Source: DASVFB01 sp045806505 (GTDB taxonomy: Bacteria > Actinomycetota > Thermoleophilia > Gaiellales > Gaiellaceae). From it: a DNA stretch of 23,590 nt. The notes beneath the pieces were generated by a model, which saw only the letters and a program-made list of their open reading frames with translations, made no database searches and was not told the DNA's origin. Position 1 is the first letter of the stretch. Every line of letters begins with the position of its first letter. Both the position numbers and the translations under genes were made by a program. Shown here one piece after another: positions 1-9,000 of this stretch. The DNA is taken from contig JBJMJE010000001.1 of the NCBI GenBank assembly GCA_045806505.1, positions 1 through 23,590 of the forward strand, written 5' to 3'.

Positions 1-35
1 GATGAGGAGTCCGCGAGGTCGCTCGGGCAGCTCGG

Positions 36-926
36 TCACGCGGCGCGGCGGAGCTGCTCGTCGAGCGCGACGAGCGGGAGGCCGAAGACCTCGACGGCGC
101 TCGTGTCGGTGACGACGTTGTCGCCGGCCTCCAGCATCTTCAGCAGGTCGCGCGTGAGGGGGATGTTTCCCGGGAGCCGCTCCGTGACGAGCGCGTTCAT
201 CCGCATGAGCGACATCGGCATGTGCAGGCTCGGGCGGCGGATCCCGCGCACGCGCTTGAGCCGTTCCCAGAACTCGTTCCACGTCACTGCGTCGGGGCCG
301 CCGAGCTCGAACGTGCGGCCGGTCACGCCGTCGAGGTCGACAGCCTTGGAGAAGTACGCGCCGGCGTCGTCCGCCCAGATCGGCTGGATGCGCTGCCTCC
401 CGCCGCCGATGATCGGTGTCACCGGCGTCAGACGTGCGAGCTTCGCGAACGTCGGCAGGATGCCGCCGTCCTTCGCGAAGATGAAGCTCGGCCGGAAGAT
501 GACGTGCGGGATCTCCGCGGCCTTGACGTCCTGCTCCATCTGCCACTTCGCGCCGAAGTACGGGACGAGATCCTTCGTCTCCTCGCTCACCCCGAGAGCG
601 CTCATGTGGATGAAGCGCCCGACTCCGGCCTCGCGCGCCGCGGCGATGAGGTTCCGCGTGCCGTCGACCATGACGCGCTGGAACTGCTCGGCGCGGCCCT
701 GCCGGATCGCGACGAGGTGGATTACGGCGTCGCAGCCGTCGAGGGCCGCGCGAAGCGTCTCGGGCTTCGTGATGTCGCCCTCGACGACCTCGCACCCCCA
801 CGCCTCGAGCCGCTCGCCGCCCTTTCGCCGGTCGCGCACGAGGGCGCGCACGGGCCGGCCGTCTGCGCGGAGCGCGTGCACGACGTGCCCGCCGACGAAG
901 CCGGCCGCGCCGGTGACGAGGATCAC
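36..926 (-). CDS. NAD(P)-binding atypical SDR / epimerase-like protein (NDUFA9-like)
   Basis: The 296-aa product starts with a Rossmann dinucleotide motif, TGAAGFVGG (residues 5-13, GxxGxxG), followed by RALVRD-like and VEGDITKP segments typical of atypical short-chain dehydrogenases of the NmrA/NDUFA9 type. YFGAK near residue 150 resembles the YxxxK pair. The likely role is NAD(P)H binding in quinone/respiratory metabolism or sugar-nucleotide chemistry; the substrate cannot be read from sequence. Start: the GTG at 926 overlaps the dcd TGA as GTGA, so the two genes are probably co-transcribed and translationally coupled. A much longer open frame runs upstream through dcd, but it is Arg/Pro/Ala-rich shadow sequence. 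The family call is solid; the function is not. Confidence 0.87.
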   Translation of the reverse strand: MILVTGAAGFVGGHVVHALRADGRPVRALVRDRRKGGERLEAWGCEVVEGDITKPETLRAALDGCDAVIHLVAIRQGRAEQFQRVMVDGTRNLIAAAREAGVGRFIHMSALGVSEETKDLVPYFGAKWQMEQDVKAAEIPHVIFRPSFIFAKDGGILPTFAKLARLTPVTPIIGGGRQRIQPIWADDAGAYFSKAVDLDGVTGRTFELGGPDAVTWNEFWERLKRVRGIRRPSLHMPMSLMRMNALVTERLPGNIPLTRDLLKMLEAGDNVVTDTSAVEVFGLPLVALDEQLRRAA

Positions 927-1534
927 GTCGTCGATTCTCCCGCGAACGTGTCGACGGCGTCGCTTTCGCGCTCCGCGCGGAAGTTCTGCCAGTAGCGCGA
1001 CGGCGTCGGGCCCTGCTGCCCCTGGTACTTGGAGCCGATCGTCCCTGAGCCGTACGGCGTCTCCGCGGGCTCGGTGAGCTGGACGAACGAGAGCTGCCCG
1101 ATCTTCATGCCGTGGTAGATGGTGATCGGGAGGTTCGCGACGTTCGAGAGCTCGAGCGTCACGTGGCCGTCCCAGCCGGGGTCGATGAAGCCGGCGGTCG
1201 AGTGGATGAGGAGCCCGAGGCGGCCGAGCGAGCTCTTGCCTTCGAGCCGGGCGACGAGATCGTCGGGCAGCGTCACGCGCTCGAGCGTCGAGCCGAGCAC
1301 GAACTCGCCCGGATGCAGGATGAACGGCTCGCCGTCGACCTCGACGAGCTCCGTCAGGTCCTCCTGCGCCTCCTTGACGTTGATGTACGGGTAGCGCGAG
1401 TTGCGGAAGACGCGGAAGTAGCGGTCGACGCGCACGTCGACGCTCGACGGCTGGACCAGGGACGCGTCGTACGGGTCGATGCCGATGCGGCCCTCGTCGA
1501 GCAGGCGCCGGATCGTTCGGTCGGAGAGGACCAC
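923..1534 (-). CDS. dcd: dCTP deaminase, probably bifunctional dCTP deaminase/dUTPase
   Basis: The 203-aa product begins VVLSDRTIRRLL, the normal N-terminus of the family. It carries HPGEFVLGSTLE, GKSSLGRLGL (residues 99-108), STAGFIDPGWDGHVTLELSN and GSKYQGQQGPTPSRYWQNF. By alignment to E. coli Dcd, S101, R105 and E128 match its catalytic Ser111, Arg115 and Glu138. The STAGFIDPG and KYQGQ segments resemble the Mycobacterium tuberculosis enzyme, which converts dCTP to dUMP directly, so bifunctionality is inferred. The enzyme supplies dUMP for thymidylate synthesis in the cytoplasm. I chose GTG 1534, not an upstream in-frame start at 1588, because the extra 18 residues are not family-like and a CAGAAT -10-like element lies 7 nt upstream. 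It leads the SDR gene. Confidence 0.95.
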   Translation of the reverse strand: MVLSDRTIRRLLDEGRIGIDPYDASLVQPSSVDVRVDRYFRVFRNSRYPYINVKEAQEDLTELVEVDGEPFILHPGEFVLGSTLERVTLPDDLVARLEGKSSLGRLGLLIHSTAGFIDPGWDGHVTLELSNVANLPITIYHGMKIGQLSFVQLTEPAETPYGSGTIGSKYQGQQGPTPSRYWQNFRAERESDAVDTFAGESTT

Positions 1535-1541
1535 GCCCCCG

Positions 1542-1547
1542 ATTCTG
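1542..1547 (-). promoter_or_regulatory. -10-like element for dcd (leaderless)
   Basis: On the minus strand CAGAAT lies 7 nt before the GTG at 1534, with no Shine-Dalgarno-like stretch of normal spacing. The same hexamer precedes the cyclase gene at 6078. No convincing -35 is seen. Confidence 0.35.
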
Positions 1548-1558
1548 GCGGAATGGCA

Positions 1559-1564
1559 TAGCGT
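1559..1564 (+). promoter_or_regulatory. -10-like element for the 1573 gene (leaderless)
   Basis: TAGCGT lies 8 nt before the TTG at 1573. It is divergent from the dcd element only 11 nt away, so the two promoters would overlap in the 38-nt gap. Confidence 0.3.
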
Positions 1565-1572
1565 TCGGCCGC

Positions 1573-2760
1573 TTGTCGGTTCTGACACCCGTCGATCCCG
1601 GCCACAGACGCAGGCGACGCGAGCGGGCGTCCCGGCGGCGCCACCTCGTCCGCCGGCTCCTCGCGCTCGCGACGTTCGCCTTCGCCGCGGCTGCCGTCGC
1701 GTATGCCGCCCTCGCGCTCACCGGAGGAGGCAGCACCGAGCCGGTTGCCGCTGCGCGCGCGGCGCCCGAGCAGCCGAAGCCGGCGGCACCTCGACCACGT
1801 GCGGTCCCGCGCGAGATGCGCGGCGTCCACGTGACGATGGCGCTCGCGGGCATCCCCGGCAAGCTCAACGCGTACACGCGCCTCCGCAGCGCCCGCCTGA
1901 ACACGATCGAACTGGACGTCTAGGACGAGAACGGCGACGTCGCCTTCGTGTGCGGCGCGCCGCGCCTCGGGCGCGCGACGGGGGCGGCGAAGCCGTACTA
2001 CGACCCTCGGGCGGCCGCGCGCAAGCTCCACGCCGCGGGGCTCTACCTGATCGGCCGCGTCGTCACGTTCCAGGATCCCGACGTCGCCGAGAAGCGGCCC
2101 CGCCTCGCGCTCCGCAACCCGGACGGCTCGATCTGGCACACGCAGGGCGGGCTCGGCTGGCTCAATCCGTACGACCGCCGCGTGTGGGCGTACGACGTCG
2201 CGGTCGCGAAGGCCGCAGTACGCGCCGGCTTCGACGAGATCCAGTTCGACTACGTCCGATTCCCCTCGGACGGCGACCTCTCGGCGATCCGCTACCCCGT
2301 GCGGACGAACGCGTCGAAGGCGAAGACGGTCACGAGCTTCGTGCGCTACGCGTCGCGGCGGCTGCACGCGCTGCATGCGCGGATATCGGTCGACGTCTTC
2401 GGTCTCGCCGCGACGCGCGATCTCGGCATCGGGCAGAAGCCGCAACGTCTCGCGCGCTACACCGATGCCGTCTATCCGATGGTCTACCCGTCGCACTTCA
2501 ACGCCGGCGAATACGGCCTCCCGGATCCGAGTGCGAATCCCGGCCAGACGGTCACGGACGCGCTCCTCTTCTTCGAGACGGCGATGCGCGGCTCCGGCTC
2601 GCACCTCGTTCCGTGGCTCCAGGACTTCTCCCTCGGCCGCACCTATACCGCTCATGACCTGAGGTCGCAGGTGGAGGCGGCGCGCTCGCTCTCGACCCAC
2701 GGTTTCCTGCTCTGGAACCCCGTCGGCGTCTATACGTCGAGCGCCCTCGTACGCCCGTAG
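1573..2760 (+). pseudogene. Putative secreted glycoside hydrolase (DUF4015/GH-like TIM barrel), interrupted by one in-frame TAG
   Basis: One reading frame of 396 codons carries a basic N-terminus, a hydrophobic Ala/Leu segment (about residues 27-50, signal anchor), a Pro/Ala linker, then a barrel domain. The domain has MRGVHVTM, NTIELDV, an IGRVVTFQDP strand, WLNPYD and FDEIQFDYVRF (residues 220-230), the hallmark of the DUF4015 putative glycoside hydrolase family. At codon 117 (1921-1923) TAG stands where relatives, as I recall, read D-V-K-D, so AAG to TAG would explain it. The frame continues without a shift on both sides, with normal G/C-rich third positions. TTG 1573 is the best start, preceded by a -10-like TAGCGT; a restart at GTG 1948 would lack the signal segment. 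Either a recent nonsense mutation or a consensus error; TAG ends several intact genes here, so recoding is unlikely. Confidence 0.8.
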
Positions 2761-2775
2761 GTCCGGCGCTTGCGA

Positions 2776-2781
2776 TAGCGT
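2776..2781 (+). promoter_or_regulatory. -10-like element for gabT (leaderless)
   Basis: TAGCGT, identical to the element before 1573, ends 7 nt before the GTG at 2789. This spacing favours 2789 over the in-frame GTG at 2780. Confidence 0.35.
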
Positions 2782-2788
2782 GACCCAC

Positions 2789-4114
2789 GTGGCGCTGACG
2801 CGTTCGATCCACCTGAAAACGGAGATCCCGGGGCCGAGGTCGAAAGCGATCCTCGAGCGCAAGGAGCGCGTGATCGCCGACCCGCTCTCGATCTACGTGC
2901 CGGTGGTGATCGCCGAGGGACGCGGAGCGACGATCACCGACGTCGACGGCAACACGTTCCTCGACTTCACGGGCGGCGTCGGCTGCCTCAACGTCGGTCA
3001 CTCGCATCCGCGGGTCGTCGAAGCGGCGCAGGAGCAGCTCGAGCGCTTCTCGCACACGGACTTCACGATCGTTCCCTACGAGGTGTACGTGGACCTCGCC
3101 GAGCGCCTGACGGCGCTGGCGCCGGTGCGGAAGCCCGCGAAGGCGGCGTTCTTCAACGCGGGAACCGAGGCGGTCGAGAACTCGGTCAAGTTCGCGCGAG
3201 CGCACACGGGGCGGCCCGCCGTCATCGCCTTCGAGGGGGCGTTCCACGGCCGCACGCTGCTCTCGCTGTCGCTCACGTCGAAGACGCATCCGTACAAGGC
3301 CGGCCTCGGTCCGTTCGCGCCGGAGGTCTACCGCGTCCCGTTCCCGCAGGAGTACCGCGGCCCTTCGACGGACGAGGCGCTGAGCGCGCTCGAGCGTGCG
3401 TTCACGGTGCAGGTCGACCCCGAGCACGTCGCGGCGATCGTCGTCGAGCCGGTGCAGGGCGAGGGCGGGTTCATCCCCGCCTCGAAGGAGTTCATCGCGG
3501 GACTGCGGCGCATCTCCGACGAGCACGGGATCGTCCTCGTCGCAGACGAGGTGCAAACAGGCTTCGGCCGCACGGGACGGCTCTTCGCCATGGAGCACTT
3601 CGGCATCGAGCCGGACCTGATGGCAGTCGCGAAGTCCATCGCGGCGGGGCTGCCGCTCTCGGGCGTGATCGGCGCCGCGGAGGTCATGGACGCACCCGGC
3701 GACTCCGCGGTGGGCGGCACGTACGTCGGCAATCCCGTGGCGCAGGCTGCGGCTCTTGCCGTGCTCGACGTGATCGAGGAGGAGAACGTCGTCGAACGCG
3801 CGGCTCAGATCGGCGACGCGATGCGCGCGCGGATGCTCGCGTGGCAGGAGCGGTTTCCCGCCATCGGCGACGTGCGCGGCCTCGGCGCGATGCTCGCGAT
3901 CGAGCTCGTCGAGGACCGGAGCACGAAGCGCCCGGCACCCGATCTCGCGACCGCCGTCGTCGCCGAGGCGGCACAGCGCGGGCTGCTGCTGCTCAAGGCC
4001 GGCATCTACTCGAACTGCATCCGCGTCCTGTCTCCGCTCGTGCTCACCGACCAGGAGCTCGACGAGGCGCTCTCGGTGTGGGAGGACGCATTGCAAGCTG
4101 CGCTCGGTTCTTAG
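2789..4114 (+). CDS. gabT: 4-aminobutyrate aminotransferase (class III, PLP-dependent)
   Basis: The 441-aa protein matches the full length of class III aminotransferases. It shows FTGGVGCLNVGHSHP, FFNAGTEAVENSVKFAR (the PLP phosphate region), FEGAFHGRT, the VVEPVQGEGGF strand, VADEVQTGFGRTG with PLP-ring Asp253, and AVAKSIAAGLPLSGV with Schiff-base Lys282. The segment GTYVGNPVAQAAALAV follows. These fit GabT better than acetylornithine or ornithine aminotransferases, so the expected reaction is GABA plus 2-oxoglutarate to succinate semialdehyde plus glutamate; a related omega-amino acid substrate is possible. No succinate-semialdehyde dehydrogenase gene lies nearby. Start: GTG 2789 by promoter spacing; GTG 2780 adds three residues. 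A Ser/Thr kinase gene follows after 27 nt and is probably co-transcribed. Confidence 0.92.
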   Translation: MALTRSIHLKTEIPGPRSKAILERKERVIADPLSIYVPVVIAEGRGATITDVDGNTFLDFTGGVGCLNVGHSHPRVVEAAQEQLERFSHTDFTIVPYEVYVDLAERLTALAPVRKPAKAAFFNAGTEAVENSVKFARAHTGRPAVIAFEGAFHGRTLLSLSLTSKTHPYKAGLGPFAPEVYRVPFPQEYRGPSTDEALSALERAFTVQVDPEHVAAIVVEPVQGEGGFIPASKEFIAGLRRISDEHGIVLVADEVQTGFGRTGRLFAMEHFGIEPDLMAVAKSIAAGLPLSGVIGAAEVMDAPGDSAVGGTYVGNPVAQAAALAVLDVIEEENVVERAAQIGDAMRARMLAWQERFPAIGDVRGLGAMLAIELVEDRSTKRPAPDLATAVVAEAAQRGLLLLKAGIYSNCIRVLSPLVLTDQELDEALSVWEDALQAALGS

Positions 4115-4130
4115 ACGCTCCGAAAGGGGG

Positions 4131-4136
4131 AAGGAG
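4131..4136 (+). promoter_or_regulatory. Shine-Dalgarno sequence of the 4142 kinase
   Basis: AAGGAG lies 5 nt before the GTG at 4142 and fixes that start. It is one of the few clear ribosome binding sites in the window, as expected for an internal operon gene. Confidence 0.7.
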
Positions 4137-4141
4137 CACCC

Positions 4142-5602
4142 GTGACCGGCGGGGAGCTGATCGACGGGCGATACGAGCTCGAGGAGCTTGTCGGCACCGG
4201 CGGCATGTCGACCGTCTATCGCGCGCGCGACACGCTGCTCGAACGCAACGTCGCGCTCAAGGTCATGCACGCGCATCACCTCGAAGACGACGACTACGTC
4301 GAGCGGTTCCAGCGCGAGGCGCGTACGGTCGCGCAGCTCTCGCACCCGAACATCGTCACCGTCATCGACCGCGGCGAGGACAACGGCAGGCCGTTCATCG
4401 TCTTCGAGTACGTCGAGGGCGACACGCTCGACAAGCTGGTCGAGCGCGACGGTGCGCTGCCGGTGGAGGAAGCGTTGCGGATTGCGATCGGCGCTGCGCG
4501 CGGGCTCGCGTTCGCGCATCGCCAGGGCCACGTGCACCGTGACGTGAAGCCGCAGAACATCCTGCTCAACGGCGGCGGACAGCCCAAGGTGACCGACTTC
4601 GGGATCTCGCGCGCGCTGGACGTGCACAAGGGCGTCACGCAGACCGGCACGGTTCTCGGCACGTCGAACTACATCGCGCCGGAACAGGCCAGCGGCGACA
4701 AGGCCACGGCGGAGAGCGACGTCTACTCGCTCGGCGTCGTCCTCTTCGAGCTCCTCACCGGCCGTCGGCCGTTCAGCGGCGACAACTTCGTCGCGGTCGC
4801 GATGAAGCACATCAACGAGCGGCCGCCGAGTGTGACGGAGCTGCGTCGCGACGTGCCGCCTCGCGTCGCAGCCGCCGTCGCATGTGCGCTCGAGAAGGAT
4901 CCTCGCGACCGCTTCGCGTCGATGGAGGCGTTCGCAGCGGAGCTCGACGCGTGCCTGCACGAGCTGCGCGCCGCAGACACCGACTCCACGGCGACGGTGA
5001 TCAGGCCGCCGGCCCCTCGGGCGCAGGGGCGGGCGCCGCGCCGGCGCATCTCGCCGACACCGCTGATCGTCGCGCTGCTCGCGCTCGCCGCGCTGGCGGT
5101 GATCGCGGTTGCCGCTATCGCCGTGAACCGTGACCGCTCGAGCGGGACGACGACGACCACCACCACGACGGGCAACGGGAACGGCGGCGCCGTCGCGCTC
5201 ACCGGCGCGAGCGGCTACGACCCGCAGGGCGACGGCACCGAGCACGACTCCGACGCGCCGAACGCGACGGACGGAAACCCGGCGACGTACTGGACGACGG
5301 AGCACTACGGCGACCCGGACTTCGGCGGGCTCGCCAAGGACGGCGTAGGACTCGTGCTCAACGCGCCGCGTTCGGTCGCGCTGAAGAAGCTGACGGTCAC
5401 GACGGACACGCCGGGCTTCAGCGCCGTCGTCAAGGCGGGAGACTCCGCGGGGTCCGCCCAGACAGATTCGTCGGCGCAGACCGTCAACGGCACCACGACC
5501 TTCGAGCTCAACGGCCGCACCGGATCCGTGTACCTGTTGTGGATCACGCGACTCGCGTCCGACGGTGCCGCGCACGTGAACGGCGTCACCGCGACGAGCT
5601 GA
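4142..5602 (+). CDS. Transmembrane Ser/Thr protein kinase with extracytoplasmic discoidin-like (F5/8 type C) domain
   Basis: The 486-aa protein has a PknB-type kinase domain (about residues 10-275): glycine loop GTGGMSTVY, Lys40, HRDVKPQN with catalytic Asp134, DFG 152-154 and APEQ. After a Pro/Arg juxtamembrane stretch come one membrane helix (about 307-328), an eight-Thr linker and a C-terminal beta-rich domain of about 130 residues. That domain, with ATDGNPATYWTTEHY and VGLVLNAPRSV, resembles discoidin/F5-8C ligand-binding folds and recalls the extracytoplasmic domain of mycobacterial MviN. It lacks PASTA repeats, so the sensed ligand probably differs from that of the PknB at 10739-12748; a carbohydrate is only a guess. 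It follows gabT by 27 nt. Confidence 0.93.
   Translation: MTGGELIDGRYELEELVGTGGMSTVYRARDTLLERNVALKVMHAHHLEDDDYVERFQREARTVAQLSHPNIVTVIDRGEDNGRPFIVFEYVEGDTLDKLVERDGALPVEEALRIAIGAARGLAFAHRQGHVHRDVKPQNILLNGGGQPKVTDFGISRALDVHKGVTQTGTVLGTSNYIAPEQASGDKATAESDVYSLGVVLFELLTGRRPFSGDNFVAVAMKHINERPPSVTELRRDVPPRVAAAVACALEKDPRDRFASMEAFAAELDACLHELRAADTDSTATVIRPPAPRAQGRAPRRRISPTPLIVALLALAALAVIAVAAIAVNRDRSSGTTTTTTTTGNGNGGAVALTGASGYDPQGDGTEHDSDAPNATDGNPATYWTTEHYGDPDFGGLAKDGVGLVLNAPRSVALKKLTVTTDTPGFSAVVKAGDSAGSAQTDSSAQTVNGTTTFELNGRTGSVYLLWITRLASDGAAHVNGVTATS
5147..5170 (+). repeat. ACG/ACC trinucleotide run encoding a Thr linker
   Basis: Eight consecutive Thr codons (ACG x3, ACC x3, ACG x2) encode the linker between the membrane helix and the discoidin-like domain of the kinase. 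In-frame length variation would be tolerated. Confidence 0.7.
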
Positions 5603-5628
5603 CGAAGGGGTCGTAGGACCAACGTCGC

Positions 5629-5993
5629 ATTGCGGCGTCGACTGCGACCGGGGCTGCGGCCAGCATTGCGGCCGCGCCTGCCCTTGCCGGCGGCGGCTCC
5701 ACCTCGACCCCGCCGCCTGCGACGGCGAGCTACTGACCGCAGGATCCCGACGCGTGGGTCGTCCTGCAGCCGGATGGGTCGACGGTCTTCGCGAACGAGG
5801 CTGCGTCTTCGTCCGCAGCGATCCGGCGGGCTACCTCCGGCTCGACTCCGTCATCCTCGCCCCCGGCTGGACGTACGTCGTCAGGAAGAACGGCGACGGC
5901 ACGTCGAGCGGCGTCGAGCTCCAGTTCACGGAGACGGCGACCGGGAACAAGGTCGATTTTCGCGTCGAGTTCGGCAAGACCCGGATCGGCTAG
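5629..5993 (+). pseudogene. Decayed small secreted/lipoprotein-like gene
   Basis: This stretch between the kinase and the cyclase has no single intact frame that looks coding along its whole length. From about 5632 one frame reads like a signal region (Ala-rich, then ALAGGGSTSTPPPATAS), hits TGA at 5734-5736 where TGG would give Trp, then continues as PDAWVVLQPDGSTVFANEA. Near 5797-5805 the G/C-rich third-position signal and protein character move to another frame, which reads CVFVRSDPAGYLRLDSVILA and on to TAG at 5991. So one nonsense and one frameshift lesion would rebuild a protein of about 115 residues. No canonical start is seen in the first frame. An intact 79-aa frame from GTG 5754 is the alternative, but its first 16 codons have poor codon use. 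No family recognised. Confidence 0.45.
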
Positions 5994-6042
5994 CGCTCAC
6001 GGCAGGTGACGGGCCGCCGCGTGCAGCTGGCGCGGCGGGCGC

Positions 6043-6071
6043 TGGTCAAGGCACGCGAGTCTGGTCAGAAT
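6043..6071 (+). promoter_or_regulatory. Promoter of the cyclase gene (-35 TGGTCA, -10 CAGAAT)
   Basis: TGGTCA (6043-6048) and CAGAAT (6066-6071) are 17 nt apart. The -10 ends 6 nt before ATG 6078, predicting a leaderless message. Confidence 0.4.
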
Positions 6072-6077
6072 CAGCGC

Positions 6078-9000
6078 ATGGCCGCGTGCGCCCAGTGCGG
6101 TGCCGATCTACCGGACGGCGCCCGCTTCTGCCCCTCGTGCGGTGCTCCCGCGACGACGCCGCCGGCGGACGAGCGCAAGCTCGCGACGGTTCTGTTCGCG
6201 GACCTCGTCGGCTCGACGGCGCTTGCCGGCTCGCAGGATCCGGAACGGACGCGTGCGACCCTGGAGCGGTTCTACGACACGATGGCCGCCGAGATCGAGC
6301 GCGCCGGCGGGACCGTCGAGAAGTTCGCCGGCGATGCGGTGATGGCGGTCTTCGGCGCGCCGCTCGCGCTCGAGGATCACGCCGAGCGCGCGCTGCACTG
6401 CGCGCTCGCGATGCGCCGCCGCCTGCACGCGCTCTTCGGCGGCGAGCTGTCGCTTCGCATCGGCGTCAACACCGGCGAGGTCGTCGTCGGGCGGCCGCGC
6501 GAGGGAAGCTCGTTCGTCACCGGCGACGCGGTCAACGTCTGCGCGCGTCTCGAGCAGGCCGCGGCAGCGCAGGAGATCCTCGTCGGGGAGCGGACGGCTT
6601 CGCTCGTTCGCGGCGCGTTCGACTTCGGCGAGACCCGCCGCGTTCAGGCGAAGGGCAAGGAACACGGCGTGCTCGGGATGCCGCTCGTCGGCGCGCTGTC
6701 GCTGATGCGTCCGCGCGGCGTCGGCGGCGTCAGTCGCGCGTTCGTCGGACGCGACGCCGAACTGGATCTGCTGCTGGCGACGTACGGCCGCACGGTCGAG
6801 CAGGCCGCTCCGCACGTGGTGACGATCATGGCGGACGCGGGCGTCGGGAAGACGCGCCTCGTGCGAGAGCTGTGGGAGTGGCTCACGCGGCTGGATCCCG
6901 AGCCTCTGCGCCGGACCGGCCGCTGCCTGGCGTACGGCCACGGGATCACGTACTGGCCGCTCGGCGAGATCCTCAAGGAGCACCTCGGCATCCTCGAGAG
7001 CGACCCACCGGAGGTCGTGCGCGAGCGGCTCGGCGGGCGCGACATCCTCGGCCTTGCGCTCGGCCTCGACACCGGCGGCGAGCTGCATCCACTCGCCGCG
7101 CGCGACCGGCTGCACGACGCGTGGGTCGAGCTGCTGAGCGAGCTCGTCGCGGAGCGGCCGGTCGTCGTGCTGCTCGAGGATCTGCACTGGGCGGAGGAGC
7201 CGTTGCTCGAGCTCGTCGAGCGCCTCGCGCGCGACGTCCGCGGCCCGTTACTCGTGATCGGCACCGCGCGGCCGGAGCTGCTCGAGGCGCGTCCGTCGTG
7301 GAGCGGCGGCCTGCGCAACGCCTCGCAGGTGTGGCTCGAGCCCCTTCGCGCCGAGCACGCGGCGGCGATGGTCGGCGGCTTGCTCGGCGCGGAACTGCCG
7401 GCAGGGATGCGTCACGAGATCGTCGCCCGGGCGGAGGGCAATCCGTTCTTCGTCGAGGAGCTGATCAGCACGCTGATCGACCACGGGGTGCTCGCGCGTT
7501 GCAACGGCTCGTGGGCGGTGACGGATGCTCAGGCGAAGTTCGACATCCCGGACACGGTGCATGCCGTCGTTGCCGCCAGGATCGATCTCCTACCGAGCGC
7601 CGAGAAGGCGGCGCTCCAGGCGGCCGCGGTCGCAGGACGCGTCTTCTGGGAAGGGCCGGTGATCGAGCTGCTCGACGGCACGGCGCCTGACTTCCAGCTG
7701 CTCGAGACGCGGGACTTCATCCGGCGCGTCGGCGCGTCCACCATGGACGGCGAGCGGGAGTTCGCGATCAAGCACACGGTCACGCGCGAGGTCGCGTACG
7801 CGAGCGTGCCGAAAGCGCGGCGTGCGCGTCTGCACGCGGCATTCGCGGAATGGCTGGAGAAGGTCGGTGCCGGACGTGACGAGCATGCTCCGCTCCTCGC
7901 GCACCACTACGAGCAGTCAGTGGCGCCCGAGCATGTCGACCTCGCGTGGGGCGACGAGCCCGCGGAGGCGGAGCGGCTGCGCTCGAAGGCGGCGACGTGG
8001 CTTCGCCGCGCCGGCGAGCTGGCCGTCGCTCGCTACGACCTCGACGAGGGAATCGTCCTGTTGCAGCGCGCGGTCGAGCTCGAGCCCGACCAGAACGCGC
8101 GTTCCGAGTTGTGGCGCGAGATCGGCCGCGCCAATGCCCTCGGCTTCCACGGCGCCGAGTTCTGGGAGGCGATGGAGCGGTCGCTCGAGCTCACGGACGA
8201 CGAGCGGGTGCGCGGCGAGACGTATGCCGAGCTCGCGTACCAGACGTCCTTCCGTTCGGGCATGTGGATGCAGGCGCCGGAGCGGGACGTCGTCGACGGC
8301 TGGATCGAGAAGGCCATCGCCTTGAGCGAGCCCGACTCCGCCGCGCGCGCGACGGCGCTGTGCGCGAAGGTCTTCTGGTCGCCGAGGGCCGAGCCCGAGG
8401 CGGCGGAGGAGTCGAGTCGCATTGCCGACGCAACGGGCAATCCCGAGCTCCGGTCGAGCGCGTACTTCGCGCGATCGATGGCCGCCCACCACGCCCGCCG
8501 CTACGAGGAAGCGCTCGAGTGGGTGCAGAAGCCGCTCGAGTTCGTCGACGACCTGACGGACCCCGAGAAGGTCGCCGAGGTCTACGAAGCGGTCGTTCCG
8601 CCCGATGCGGCTCTCGGCCGTTTCGCCGATGCGCGCGCGATGGCGCACGCGTTCGACGCGGCGACGGCGCGCCTCACGCCGCACCACCGGGTGCACGGCA
8701 TCGCGCTCACGGTCGAGATCGAGGAACTCGCCTCCGGCTGGGAGACCGTCCGCACGTTGACGGCTCGCGTCGAGCGCGCGGTCGAAGCGAACCTCGCTAC
8801 GCCGTGCGTCCGCAACCAGCGGACGCTCCTCGCGTGCGCAGCGGCGGCGCGGATCCTCGGCGACGAGGCAGAGTCGGAGCGTCTAGAGCAGAGGGGTGAG
8901 GCACTAGGGATGGAGGGTTACGACCTGATGTTCGGGGGCCCGCGGCTTCGACTCGCGCTGTTGAAGGGCGACACGAGCCTGATCGAGCAGCAGACGAGTC

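Noticed and set aside
930..1904. An upstream extension of the SDR frame to 622 residues
   Set aside because: It runs through dcd in another frame and is Arg/Ala/Pro-rich without motifs. The real start overlaps the dcd stop.
1921..1923. TAG as a recoded amino acid (for example pyrrolysine)
   Set aside because: TAG ends gabT, the cNMP-fold gene, the 19116 gene, DUF4446, SIMPL and the sulfurtransferase genes at expected lengths.
2552..5575. A 1007-codon open frame antisense to gabT and the kinase
   Set aside because: It is Arg/Asp/Val-rich with no domains and lies opposite two clear genes. Long antisense frames are a by-product of high GC content.
5630..7690. A 686-codon plus-strand frame overlapping the cyclase
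   Set aside because: It is an Arg-rich shadow of the cyclase gene, which has all the domain motifs in its own frame.
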